From Leisingera caerulea DSM 24564 (lineage in GTDB: Bacteria; Pseudomonadota; Alphaproteobacteria; Rhodobacterales; Rhodobacteraceae): DNA of 64,000 nucleotides. The notes beneath the pieces were generated by a model, which was not told where the DNA came from, did not search any database, and saw only the letters and a program-made list of their open reading frames with translations. The stretch is taken from NCBI RefSeq assembly GCF_000473325.1, contig NZ_KI421513.1, forward strand, positions 1,869,217 to 1,933,216, written 5' to 3'. Numbering within the stretch: position 1 is the first letter of the stretch; each line of letters opens with the position of its first letter. The translations under genes and the position numbers were made by a program. Below are positions 16,772-24,260 of the stretch, piece by piece.

Positions 16772-17368
16772 TTGGCCCGCACGATCGCAAAAGACCATGA
16801 TCAGAAACGCGCGCAGATCCTGAAGTCCGCAGCCAAAGTGTTTGCGGAAGCAGGCTATGACCGCGCGTCGATGACCCAGCTGGCGCGGGAATGCGGGATC
16901 TCCAAGGCGAACATCTACCACTACTATGACAGCAAGGATGCCGTTCTCTTCGGCCTCCTCGACACCTATCTCAGCGACCTGCGCGACCGGGTCTGCGAGG
17001 TGGAGCTGGACGGCTGCGGCCCGCAGGAGCGGCTGCGCCGCATCGTCTCGGAAATCCTGCTGGCCTATCAGGGCGCAGACCATGAGCACCAGGTGCAGCT
17101 GGGTGCGATGGGGGCGCTGCCGGAGGAGCAGCAGAAGCATCTGCGCGGCTATCAGCGCGAGATGGTCCAGTTCATGAGCGATGCGTTGCAGGCGGTGGCG
17201 CCTGAGGTTTTTGACGGCGACAGCGCCAAGCTGCGCGGCGCCACCATGTCGGTCTTCGGGATGCTGAACTGGTATTACATGTGGAATACCGGCGCCGGGT
17301 CCAAGGCGCGGGAGGATTATGCCCGGCTGGTTGCGGACCTGACCCTTCATGGGGTGAAGGGGCTGTAA
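16772..17368 (+). CDS. TetR-family regulator of the paa operon (PaaR-like)
   Basis: A 198-residue TetR-type repressor starting with TTG at 16772, with GGGAGAG at 16759-16765. The HTH (MTQLARECGISKANIYHYYDSKD, residues about 31-53) is canonical. It follows paaK by 16 bases and is probably co-transcribed. Location and the inverted repeat at 14154-14165 suggest it represses paaZ and paaG in response to phenylacetyl-CoA. This cluster therefore has two unrelated regulators, this one and PaaX at the other end. Confidence 0.88.
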   Translation: MARTIAKDHDQKRAQILKSAAKVFAEAGYDRASMTQLARECGISKANIYHYYDSKDAVLFGLLDTYLSDLRDRVCEVELDGCGPQERLRRIVSEILLAYQGADHEHQVQLGAMGALPEEQQKHLRGYQREMVQFMSDALQAVAPEVFDGDSAKLRGATMSVFGMLNWYYMWNTGAGSKAREDYARLVADLTLHGVKGL

Positions 17369-17425
17369 AGGCCGTTTTGCGTTCAGCGTTTTCTGCGCTA
17401 GCTTTCTCCGCCAAGGGAGGATGCG

Positions 17426-17638
17426 ATGCAGAAACCTGAGAGCTTTGAGAGTTTCTATTACAAAAAGGTCGGGCTGGGTGAGGCCTGCGGATGCGCCGAA
17501 CGCGCCATCGACATGTATGAGTTCGACCGGACCGCGGCCGGGAAGACGCGTGGGAATTCCGGCAGGCGCCGGTTTTCGCTGAAGTCATTCGCCCTGAAAT
17601 ACGGGCTGTGGTCGCGGCGCAGGACACCTGCGGGATAG
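17426..17638 (+). CDS. Small hypothetical protein, 70 residues
   Basis: A short frame with a strong ribosome binding site (GGGAGG at 17415-17420, 5 bases before ATG). The product begins MQKPESFESFYYKKVGLGEAC, contains two nearby Cys (GEACGC) and ends in a basic region (RRFSLKSFALKYGLWSRRR). I recognise no family. It lies 57 bases after the TetR gene on the same strand. The ribosome binding site and non-shadow composition argue that it is real; lack of a recognisable homologue argues for caution. Confidence 0.45.
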   Translation: MQKPESFESFYYKKVGLGEACGCAERAIDMYEFDRTAAGKTRGNSGRRRFSLKSFALKYGLWSRRRTPAG

Positions 17639-17649
17639 GCACGGAAACA

Positions 17650-17680
17650 CACCCGGCGGAGAAGTCCCGCCGGGTGCAGC
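17650..17680 (-). terminator. Hairpin at the end of the OmpA-family gene
   Basis: CACCCGGCGG (17650-17659) pairs perfectly with CCGCCGGGTG (17667-17676) around a 7-base loop. Read on the minus strand it is followed by GTTTCC, so it is a likely terminator for the OmpA-family gene; it may also stop transcription from the small gene on the plus strand. Confidence 0.6.
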
Positions 17681-17696
17681 TGTTCAAGTTTGCGGA

Positions 17697-19655
17697 TCAG
17701 CTTTCGCTGCCCAGCAGCGGTGTGATGCGGCGCACCGCGACGCGGCGGTTGACGCGTTCGGCGTCCAGCGTCTGCACGGCCAGGTCGCTTTCACCATAGC
17801 CCTGCACCACCATGTTCTCCGGCGGCACGTCGAAGTATTCGGTCAGCGCCAGCGCCACGGTTTCGGCGCGACGGTCCGACAGCGCCAGGTTATAGGTCGC
17901 TGCGCCCACCGCATCGGTGTGGCCTTCGATCAGGAACACCTCGCCCGGGCTGCGGTCGATCAGCTCGCGCAGTGCGTTGCCCAGGGCGGCCAGCTCTTCG
18001 GCCTCCTGCGGGCGGATCACTGCGGAGCCGGTGTCGAAGTTCACCGAGTCAACGTTGATCACAGGCACCAGGCGGCGCACCGCGTCGATGTTGCGGACCT
18101 GCGCCAGCGAGAAGCGGCGGTCAACCTGCGGAGCTTCCTGCGCGGCCAGCGCTGCGGCCAGGTCCTCAGCCGATACGGCACCGGTGCCGGAGAAGGCACG
18201 GCGGTTGTCCTGAACTTGCGGCAGCTCGTTCACGACGACCTTTTCAGACTTTTGGGTGTCGTCGAACAGCACCACACTGCGGCCGTCCGGCAGGATGCGG
18301 GTCCGGCGCAGCACCCGGCCTTCGGCGGAGCGGATGGTTTCCACCTCAACGCCGTTCTCGCGGGTCACCACGGTGCGGGTTGAGCCGTCCTGGAACCGGT
18401 AGGTGGTCACGTTGGAGCCCGGCTGGCGCAGCAGTGCGTCGTCGTCCTTCAGCACGCGGTACTGTCCGTCCTGCTCCACGATGGCGCGGTCGCCTGTGTT
18501 GGACACCACCTTGCCGCCATTGTTAAGCAGTGTGCCGATGGCCAGGGCGCCAAGGCCTAGCAGGGCGTTGCGCTGCTGGTCGGACAGGCCGCTGTCATCT
18601 TCTTCCGCGGCGGCATTGGCCTGCGGGGCAGGGGCTTCTGCCGCAGCTTGGGTATCCGCGCCGACTTCGGTCTCAAACTCCTCATCTGAGCTGCGCACGG
18701 TGTCCTCGGTCACTGTTTCTTCGGTCACCTCGGCCTGGCCGTCGCTGTTATCCGCGGCGGCAGCGGCAGCTGCGGCGGTCTCAGTCTCGGCTTCGGCCTG
18801 AGCATCGGCCTGGGCCTGGCTGTCCAGCTCTACCAGTTCGGGGTTGTCGGCAGTTTCGCCGGTATCGCCCTGCGACTGGGCCAGATCGGCGGCAATCGCT
18901 TCGGCGCTGGTTGCGGTTTCTTCAGCGGCGGCATCCTCTGCCGGCTGCTCAGCTTGCGCTTGGGTCTGCTGCTCTGCCTGGGCCTCGGCCTGCTGATCAG
19001 CCTGAGCTTCGGCCTGTTCGTCCTGCGCTTCGGCTTGCGCTTCCTGAGCGGCGGCCTCCTGCTCCAGTGCCTCTGCCAGGGCAGCGGCCTCTGCAGCTTC
19101 CTGAGCGGCAGCAGACTCTGCGGCAGCCTCCGCTTCGGCAGCAGTTTCCGCTGCGGCGGCGGCTTCTGCCTCTGCATTGGCGTCAGCACCAGCCTCAGCC
19201 GCGGTCTCAGTTTGGGCAGGGGCTGTGCCGTCTGCCTGCTGCTGGGTGTTCTCATCGCCCGCAGCCTGAGCGTCCGCACCAGCCTGCACTTCCGCGCCGG
19301 CCTCAGCTTCAACAGCGGCCCCGGCATCCGCCGTCATCTCTGCCACGCTGGCCAGCACGCTGGCGGATTGCAGCTCGCCCGGCAGCTCAGCGTCAAAGTC
19401 GCCGGTGCCATAGGCCTGGCAGAACTTGGCGATCCGGCCGGATTTTTCCTGGACTTCCCCGCCTGCGGCCAGCTTCTTTTGCTGCCGTTCGGCGCGTTTC
19501 CTGCAGCGCTCGACCAGTTTGCCGATCTCGGCGGTGGTCATCTGGGTAAGGTCAATGCGCTTGTTGCCCTTGTCCTGCGACAGGGCGGGCAGCGGTGCTG
19601 CCAGCGAGACCATCACTGCCAGCGCCGTGGTCGATTTGAAAATTCCCGGTTTCAT
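17697..19655 (-). CDS. OmpA-family outer-membrane protein with Ala/Glu/Gln-rich domain
   Basis: A 652-residue secreted protein. ATG 19655 gives a clean signal peptide (MKPGIFKSTTALAVMVSLAAPLPALSQ); the frame is open upstream but without a start as good. Residues about 100-330 are a low-complexity region dominated by Ala, Glu, Gln and Asp (repeating AEAQAEQQ-type patterns), then a short hydrophobic segment (NALLGLGALAIGTLL). The C-terminal 120 residues are an OmpA peptidoglycan-binding domain (NFDTGSAVIRPQEAEEL...IEGHTDAVGAATYN...LSDRRAE). It probably tethers the outer membrane to peptidoglycan, with the acidic region spanning the periplasm. Monocistronic, with a terminator-like hairpin after it. 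Confidence 0.88.
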   Translation of the reverse strand: MKPGIFKSTTALAVMVSLAAPLPALSQDKGNKRIDLTQMTTAEIGKLVERCRKRAERQQKKLAAGGEVQEKSGRIAKFCQAYGTGDFDAELPGELQSASVLASVAEMTADAGAAVEAEAGAEVQAGADAQAAGDENTQQQADGTAPAQTETAAEAGADANAEAEAAAAAETAAEAEAAAESAAAQEAAEAAALAEALEQEAAAQEAQAEAQDEQAEAQADQQAEAQAEQQTQAQAEQPAEDAAAEETATSAEAIAADLAQSQGDTGETADNPELVELDSQAQADAQAEAETETAAAAAAAADNSDGQAEVTEETVTEDTVRSSDEEFETEVGADTQAAAEAPAPQANAAAEEDDSGLSDQQRNALLGLGALAIGTLLNNGGKVVSNTGDRAIVEQDGQYRVLKDDDALLRQPGSNVTTYRFQDGSTRTVVTRENGVEVETIRSAEGRVLRRTRILPDGRSVVLFDDTQKSEKVVVNELPQVQDNRRAFSGTGAVSAEDLAAALAAQEAPQVDRRFSLAQVRNIDAVRRLVPVINVDSVNFDTGSAVIRPQEAEELAALGNALRELIDRSPGEVFLIEGHTDAVGAATYNLALSDRRAETVALALTEYFDVPPENMVVQGYGESDLAVQTLDAERVNRRVAVRRITPLLGSES

Positions 19656-19734
19656 AACGGTTCCTTCCTTGTTCCGGCACATGGCCGTACGGGGGTAACC
19701 GCTGAGTGGGGAAAAAGTTTCCCGGCGTCCCGGC

Positions 19735-19764
19735 AAAAAAGAAGCCGCCCCCGGTGGGGCGGCT
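19735..19764 (-). terminator. Rho-independent terminator of trpS
   Basis: On the minus strand a 9-base stem (AGCCGCCCC at 19756-19764, GGGGCGGCT at 19743-19751) with a 4-base loop is followed by TTC and six T residues (19735-19740). It lies 36 bases after the trpS stop and before the OmpA-family gene. Confidence 0.9.
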
Positions 19765-19799
19765 GAAATCCGGCCGTTTTCCGCCAGCTGCACTGAATT

Positions 19800-20828
19800 T
19801 CAGAGGCTTGCGGGCGGAACCATGCCGACAATGTCATAGGTCTTGCGCAGGATCGGTGCGGTGATTTCGCGCGCGCGCTCGGAGCCGCGGGACAAAATCT
19901 TGTCGATTTCGTCCTGGTTCTGCATCAGCCGCGCCATCTCGGTCGAGATCGGCGCCAGCTTGGATACCGCCAGATCCGCCAGCATCGGTTTGAATTCCGA
20001 GAACTGCCGGCCGCCGACATCTGCCAGCACCTGATCGACGCTCTGCTCGTTCAGGGCGGCATAGATATTGACCAGGTTGCGCGCCTCGGGGCGGCCTTCC
20101 AGGCCCTCGGCCTCGGACGGCAGCGCCTCGGGGTCGGTCTTGGCCTTGCGGATCTTCTTGGCGATGGCGTCTGCGTCATCGGTCAAGTTGATGCGGGAAG
20201 CGTCGGATGCATCCGATTTCGACATCTTCTTGGAGCCGTCGCGCAGGCTCATCACCCGGGTGGCGGCGCCTTCGATCACCGGTTCGGTCTCCGGGAAGAA
20301 GTTGACGCCATAGTCATGGTTGAACTTGATGGCGATATCGCGGGTCAGTTCCAGATGCTGTTTCTGGTCCTCGCCAACCGGCACATGGGTGGCGTGGTAC
20401 ACCAGGATGTCGGCGGCCATCAGCGCCGGATAGGCAAACAGTCCCAGCGAGGCGTTCTGCTGGTTCTTGCCGGCCTTGTCCTTCCACTGGGTCATCCGCT
20501 GCATCCAGCCCATGCGGGCGACGCAGTTGAAGATCCACGCCAGCTGCGCGTGCTCGGGCACCTGGGACTGGTTGATCAGGATGGACTTTTCCGGGTCGAT
20601 GCCCGCCGCGATGAAGCCCGCGCACAGCTCGCGGGTCGATTTCATCAGGTCCTTGGGATCCTGCCAGACGGTGATCGCGTGCAGGTCGACCATGCAATAG
20701 ATGGTCTCAACGTCCTTGGCCTGCCAGTCGACGAAGCGCTTCAGCGCACCGAGGTAATTCCCCAAGTGCAGGTTGCCCGAAGGCTGGATCCCCGAAAAGA
20801 CGCGCGGGGTGAAGCTGGTTTCGCTCAT
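19800..20828 (-). CDS. trpS: Tryptophan-tRNA ligase
   Basis: A 342-residue class I aminoacyl-tRNA synthetase of the TrpRS family: [18 protein letters not shown] at residues 12-29 (HIGH-type HLGN 21-24) and the KMSKS motif in [14 protein letters not shown]. It charges tRNA-Trp. The frame extends upstream, but ATG 20828 gives the standard N-terminus [18 protein letters not shown] and follows GGGAGTTTCCGGCT. The operon ends at the terminator at 19735-19764. It is divergent from the rhomboid-like gene. Confidence 0.97.
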   Translation of the reverse strand: MSETSFTPRVFSGIQPSGNLHLGNYLGALKRFVDWQAKDVETIYCMVDLHAITVWQDPKDLMKSTRELCAGFIAAGIDPEKSILINQSQVPEHAQLAWIFNCVARMGWMQRMTQWKDKAGKNQQNASLGLFAYPALMAADILVYHATHVPVGEDQKQHLELTRDIAIKFNHDYGVNFFPETEPVIEGAATRVMSLRDGSKKMSKSDASDASRINLTDDADAIAKKIRKAKTDPEALPSEAEGLEGRPEARNLVNIYAALNEQSVDQVLADVGGRQFSEFKPMLADLAVSKLAPISTEMARLMQNQDEIDKILSRGSERAREITAPILRKTYDIVGMVPPASL

Positions 20829-20928
20829 AGCCGGAAACTCCCGTCTGGAATTATGCACCATCGTCGCTTACCCATGGGGCCAGGATAGGTCAACAGGCGC
20901 GGGGGATTCCGTGCCGCAAGGAGCCCGG

Positions 20929-21615
20929 ATGAGCAGCCAGCCCAATAATGCCCCCCTCAACCCTCTGCCCGCCGCGGTGGTGGCGCTGGTCCTGATCATT
21001 ATCGGGATCGAGGCGGTGTTCTCGCTGGGCGCGCGCGGCATCCTGGGCGGTCCGGAGGCGATCGGCTGGCGGCTGGAGGCGATCCAGTCCTATGCGTTCT
21101 CCAGCGAGATTTTCTGGTGGATGCAGGACAGCGGCCGCTGGCTGCCGGAGCATCTGAAGCGCTTTGTCTCCTATATCTTTGTGCATGGCGCCTTTACCCA
21201 CGCGCTGTTTGTCTGCGTCTTTGTGCTGGCGATGGGCAAGATGGTGGGCGAGGTGATGGGCGATCTGGCGATGGTGATCATCTTTATCCTGTCCGGCGCC
21301 GGCGGCGCGCTGGGCTATGCGCTGCTGGTGAGCAGCGGCCAGCCCCTGATCGGCGGCTTTCCGGCGGTCTATGGGCTGATCGGGGCGTTCACCTTTTTGC
21401 TTTGGCGCTCGCTGGCCTCGGTCGGGGCGCAGCAAAGCCGGGCGTTTTCGCTGATTGCCTTCCTGATGGGGGCGCAGCTGGTGTTCGGGCTGCTGTTTGG
21501 CGGCCAGAAGGACTGGGTGGCCGACCTGGCGGGTTTTGCCACCGGGTTCAGCCTGTCGTTCTTTTTGGCGCCGGGCGGCTGGGCCCGGATCCGCAACCGC
21601 ATCCGCCACGATTGA
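20929..21615 (+). CDS. Rhomboid-fold membrane protein lacking catalytic residues
   Basis: A 228-residue protein with six hydrophobic spans and a recognisable rhomboid layout: SYIFVHGAFTHALFV (the HGxxxH region of span 2), then GGFPAVYGLIGAFT where proteases have the GxSG motif, then DWVADLAGFATGF where they have the catalytic His. F144 stands where the Ser belongs, P145 replaces the following Gly, and D199 replaces the His, so it cannot be a serine protease by the known mechanism. It is a pseudoprotease, perhaps a membrane chaperone or adaptor like iRhoms and derlins. ATG 20929 follows AAGGAGCCCGG. Confidence 0.8.
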   Translation: MSSQPNNAPLNPLPAAVVALVLIIIGIEAVFSLGARGILGGPEAIGWRLEAIQSYAFSSEIFWWMQDSGRWLPEHLKRFVSYIFVHGAFTHALFVCVFVLAMGKMVGEVMGDLAMVIIFILSGAGGALGYALLVSSGQPLIGGFPAVYGLIGAFTFLLWRSLASVGAQQSRAFSLIAFLMGAQLVFGLLFGGQKDWVADLAGFATGFSLSFFLAPGGWARIRNRIRHD

Positions 21616-21640
21616 AACGGGGCGCTCCCGCCCGCTGCCG

Positions 21641-21656
21641 ATGCCCCAAGGGGCAT
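21641..21656. terminator. Short hairpin after the rhomboid-like gene
   Basis: ATGCCCC (21641-21647) and GGGGCAT (21650-21656) form a 7-base stem with a two-base spacer, 25 bases after the stop codon and followed by TT. The remaining 21657-21839 is GC-rich and contains no gene that I can support. Confidence 0.35.
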
Positions 21657-21839
21657 TTGCAGCCGTTGGGCCGGGCCGCGCTGACGCGCGGCGGGAAGAG
21701 CCGCTGAGAAGCGCTTCAGGGGCAGGTTTGCCGTGAAGGCGCTATCTCCATTTTGCGGCCGGCAAATCCCGCCCCAAGGGTGAACCGCGCGTGCCGCGCG
21801 GTGGCTATGCCGCCCTTGACCCGGAATTGGCAGGGAAGG

Positions 21840-22037
21840 TCAGCCCTGCTTCTTAAGCGGACACGTGCTGAGGCCGAGGATTTGATAAAGAGGGCAGTAG
21901 CCCATGAGGCCGGTCGCCAGCGGCACCAGGCCGATGAGGCCCCACAGGGTTTGCGGGCCGATGAACACCAGCGACAGCAGGATCAGGCCGAGAATGATGC
22001 GCAGGGCGCGGTCGAGGGTGCCTTCGTTACGGGGCAT
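21840..22037 (-). CDS. DUF2892 inner-membrane protein
   Basis: A 65-residue protein with two membrane spans (LRIILGLILLSLVFI and LWGLIGLVPLATGLMGYCPLYQILGLSTC) and the GYCPLYxxLGLSTC motif typical of DUF2892, the membrane domain also found fused to rhodanese in YgaP. The two conserved Cys suggest a link with sulfur or redox chemistry. It lies downstream of a Crp/Fnr-type regulator gene on the same strand, separated by 88 bases with two symmetrical elements, so it may be that regulator's target. Confidence 0.85.
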   Translation of the reverse strand: MPRNEGTLDRALRIILGLILLSLVFIGPQTLWGLIGLVPLATGLMGYCPLYQILGLSTCPLKKQG

Positions 22038-22053
22038 TGGGTGGTCCTTTCGA

Positions 22054-22075
22054 ACTCAGGTTGGAAATTCTGAGT
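22054..22075. promoter_or_regulatory. Inverted repeat ACTCAG-N10-CTGAGT upstream of DUF2892
   Basis: Perfect 6-base arms at 22054-22059 and 22070-22075, ending 17 bases upstream of the DUF2892 start. The spacing is larger than a classical Fnr box. Candidate operator for the adjacent Crp/Fnr-family regulator. Confidence 0.4.
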
Positions 22076-22105
22076 CCATTTTAGACCGCGGCCGGGGCGG
22101 CTGTC

Positions 22106-22120
22106 GGTGACAGTGTCACC
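22106..22120. promoter_or_regulatory. 15-base perfect palindrome GGTGACAGTGTCACC
   Basis: Seven-base arms around one central base, 5 bases downstream of the Crp/Fnr-family gene's stop and about 70 bases upstream of DUF2892. A one-base loop cannot form a good RNA hairpin, so a dimeric protein site is more likely. The TGACA/TGTCA half-sites recall Crp/Fnr-type recognition sequences. Confidence 0.45.
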
Positions 22121-22125
22121 AAAGC

Positions 22126-22713
22126 TCAGGCTTCGTCCTGCGCCATCCGCTCCAGCCCGGCGCGGTCCAGGATACGCAGCTGCCCGCGCTGTGTTTCCAC
22201 CAGGCCGAGGCGGGCGAATTCGCGCAGCCGCCGGGTGACGAAAGCGCGGCCAGAGGCGGTTTCGGCGGCCAGCGCGTCATGGGTGATGCGGATCTCATCG
22301 CCGCCCTGCGCCAGCCGCAGCAGCACCCGGGCGAGGCGGGCGTCAAAGCCGGTGAGGGCAACATCTTCCACCAGCTGCTCGTAGTCGGCAAAGCGGCGGG
22401 CAACGGCGGTCAGGACTTCGGCCCTGAAGGCCCCGTCCTCTGACATGGCGCGGCGGAAATCGGCGTGCGGGATGAGTTCTCCCTCCAGTGCGGTTTCCGC
22501 GACGCCCTCCGCCGCATAAGTGCGCCCGTCGGTGAGGCAAGCGAAGGTCTGCAGGCAGATATCGCCCGGGCCAACACGGTACAGGACGACCTCGCGGCCG
22601 TTGGCGGCGGTCAGCGTGACCTTGATGCGGCCGGCGGTGAGGCGGACAAAGCCGGGGCACTCCTGCCCGGGGCGGAACAGCACAAAGCCGGCGGGGCAGG
22701 AGAGGCGGCTCAT
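22126..22713 (-). CDS. Crp/Fnr-family transcriptional regulator
   Basis: A 195-residue regulator with an N-terminal cyclic-nucleotide-like beta-barrel (GRIKVTLTAANGREVVLYRVGPGDI) and a C-terminal winged helix (ITHDALAAETASGRAFVTRRLREFARLGLVE, residues about 142-172). The Cys cluster needed for an Fnr-type iron-sulfur centre is absent, since C5, C19, C54 and C59 do not match its spacing. The effector is unknown. The start overlaps the murJ stop by 4 bases, so it is the last gene of the lpoA-like/glnD/murJ operon or at least translationally coupled to murJ. Confidence 0.85.
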   Translation of the reverse strand: MSRLSCPAGFVLFRPGQECPGFVRLTAGRIKVTLTAANGREVVLYRVGPGDICLQTFACLTDGRTYAAEGVAETALEGELIPHADFRRAMSEDGAFRAEVLTAVARRFADYEQLVEDVALTGFDARLARVLLRLAQGGDEIRITHDALAAETASGRAFVTRRLREFARLGLVETQRGQLRILDRAGLERMAQDEA

Positions 22714-24260
22714 GCCTGTTTCCGGCGGCTGAGGGCGGTGCGGAATTCCGACAGGCGGAAAGCGCCGAGGGCCTGGCCCGCGGCGAAGTAGACCGCGCCG
22801 CCCAGCACCACCAGCCCCAGCAGGGACAGGTAGCGCCAGTAGTCCAGCGTGAACAGCCAGCCGACGGTGTGCGCCACCGCGTAGAGCACCGCGCCCATCA
22901 CGGCGGAGGCCGCCAGGATGCGCCAGGCGCGGCGGTGGAACCGGGCGTCGAACCGGGCTTCCTCCCCCATGCGGCGGGCACCGAGCGCTAGCAGCGCCAC
23001 CATGGCCCAGCCTGCGGCAGAGGCGGCAATGGCGGGGGCGATCCAGCCCAGCACCGGCTTGAGCCCAAAGGCCAGCGCGGCGTTTACGGCCATTGCCACC
23101 AGCGCATAGTGGAACGGGGTTCTGGTGTCTTCCCGCGCGAAGTAGAGCGGCTGCAGCACCTTTTGCAGCATGAAGGCCGGCAGGCCCGCGCCGTAAATGG
23201 CGACTGCGATGGCAATCGCGGCCACGTCCTCCGGGCCGGTTGCGCCACGCTCATACAGCACCGAGACCAGCGGCAGCGGCACGGTGATGAAGGCAACGGC
23301 AGACGGCACCGCCAGCAGCAGCGAGAACTCCCCGGCGCGCGACAGGGCGTCCTGGGAGCCGGCACCGTCGCCCGCCCGCAGGCGGCGCGACAGGGCAGGC
23401 AGCAGCACGATGCCGACGGCAATGCCCACCACGCCCAATGGCAGCTGATAGAGGCGGTCGGCAATGAACAGCCAGCTGGCGGCCTTTTCAATGTCGGAGG
23501 CCACGTATTGCCCGACCACCAGGTTGATCTGCGTGACCCCCATCGCCAGCGCGGCAGGCACGGCAATCCGGACCAGGTCGCGCATCTCGCTGTTCCAGCG
23601 GGGCAGGCCGGGGCGCAGGCGTATCCCGGCCCTGTCAGCAGCCGCCCAGACCAGCGCCAGCTGGGCGACGCCGGCCACCGGTATGGTCCAGACCAGCCAG
23701 GTCACCACCTCGCCGCCCAAAAGCGCGCCTGCGGTCATGGCCGAGCAGGCGAAAATGTTGAGCAGGACCGGCGCAGCGGCGGCAGCGGCAAAGCGCCCGG
23801 TGGCGTTCAGCACCCCGGAAAACAGCGCCGCCAGCGACATGAACAGGATGTAGGGAAAGACGATATGGCCGTATCCCACCGCCATATCGAAGCGTGCATC
23901 GCCGACAAAACCGCCCGCCGTCAGCCAGACCAGTCCCGGCATGAACACCATGGCCAGGCCCACCAGCGCCAGCACCGCGGCAGCCAGCAGGTTGAAGGCC
24001 TGCTGCGCATAGGCGGTGGCGTCTTCGCCGGCCTCATACCGCTTGGAAAAGGCCGGGACGAAGGCCGCGTTGAACGCGCCTTCGGCAAAGAAACGGCGGA
24101 ACATGTTGGGCAGGCGGAAGGCCACGATAAAGGCGTCCAGCACCGGCCCCGGCCCGATGAAGGCGGCGATCAGGATCTCGCGCGCAAAGCCCAGCACACG
24201 GCTGGCCAGCGTCCAGAACCCGACGGTCAGGAACCCCGAAAGCAATCTGATTGGCTTCAT
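22710..24260 (-). CDS. murJ: Lipid II flippase MurJ
   Basis: A 516-residue, roughly 14-span MOP-superfamily transporter. The N-terminus carries the MurJ motif region ASRVLGFAREILIAAFIGPGPVLDAFIVAFRLPNMFRRFFAEGAFNAAFVP in segments typical of the family. It flips lipid II across the inner membrane for peptidoglycan synthesis. It overlaps glnD by 4 bases upstream and the Crp/Fnr gene by 4 bases downstream. Full length, nothing abnormal. Confidence 0.95.
   Translation of the reverse strand: MKPIRLLSGFLTVGFWTLASRVLGFAREILIAAFIGPGPVLDAFIVAFRLPNMFRRFFAEGAFNAAFVPAFSKRYEAGEDATAYAQQAFNLLAAAVLALVGLAMVFMPGLVWLTAGGFVGDARFDMAVGYGHIVFPYILFMSLAALFSGVLNATGRFAAAAAAPVLLNIFACSAMTAGALLGGEVVTWLVWTIPVAGVAQLALVWAAADRAGIRLRPGLPRWNSEMRDLVRIAVPAALAMGVTQINLVVGQYVASDIEKAASWLFIADRLYQLPLGVVGIAVGIVLLPALSRRLRAGDGAGSQDALSRAGEFSLLLAVPSAVAFITVPLPLVSVLYERGATGPEDVAAIAIAVAIYGAGLPAFMLQKVLQPLYFAREDTRTPFHYALVAMAVNAALAFGLKPVLGWIAPAIAASAAGWAMVALLALGARRMGEEARFDARFHRRAWRILAASAVMGAVLYAVAHTVGWLFTLDYWRYLSLLGLVVLGGAVYFAAGQALGAFRLSEFRTALSRRKQA

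Noticed and set aside
14941..16782. Long minus-strand open frame (613 codons) opposite paaI-paaK
   Set aside because: Same cause: it overlaps two well-recognised genes entirely and has no family motif or ribosome binding site.
19656..19793. N-terminal extension of the OmpA-family protein
   Set aside because: The upstream codons run through the trpS terminator; the signal peptide starts cleanly at 19655.
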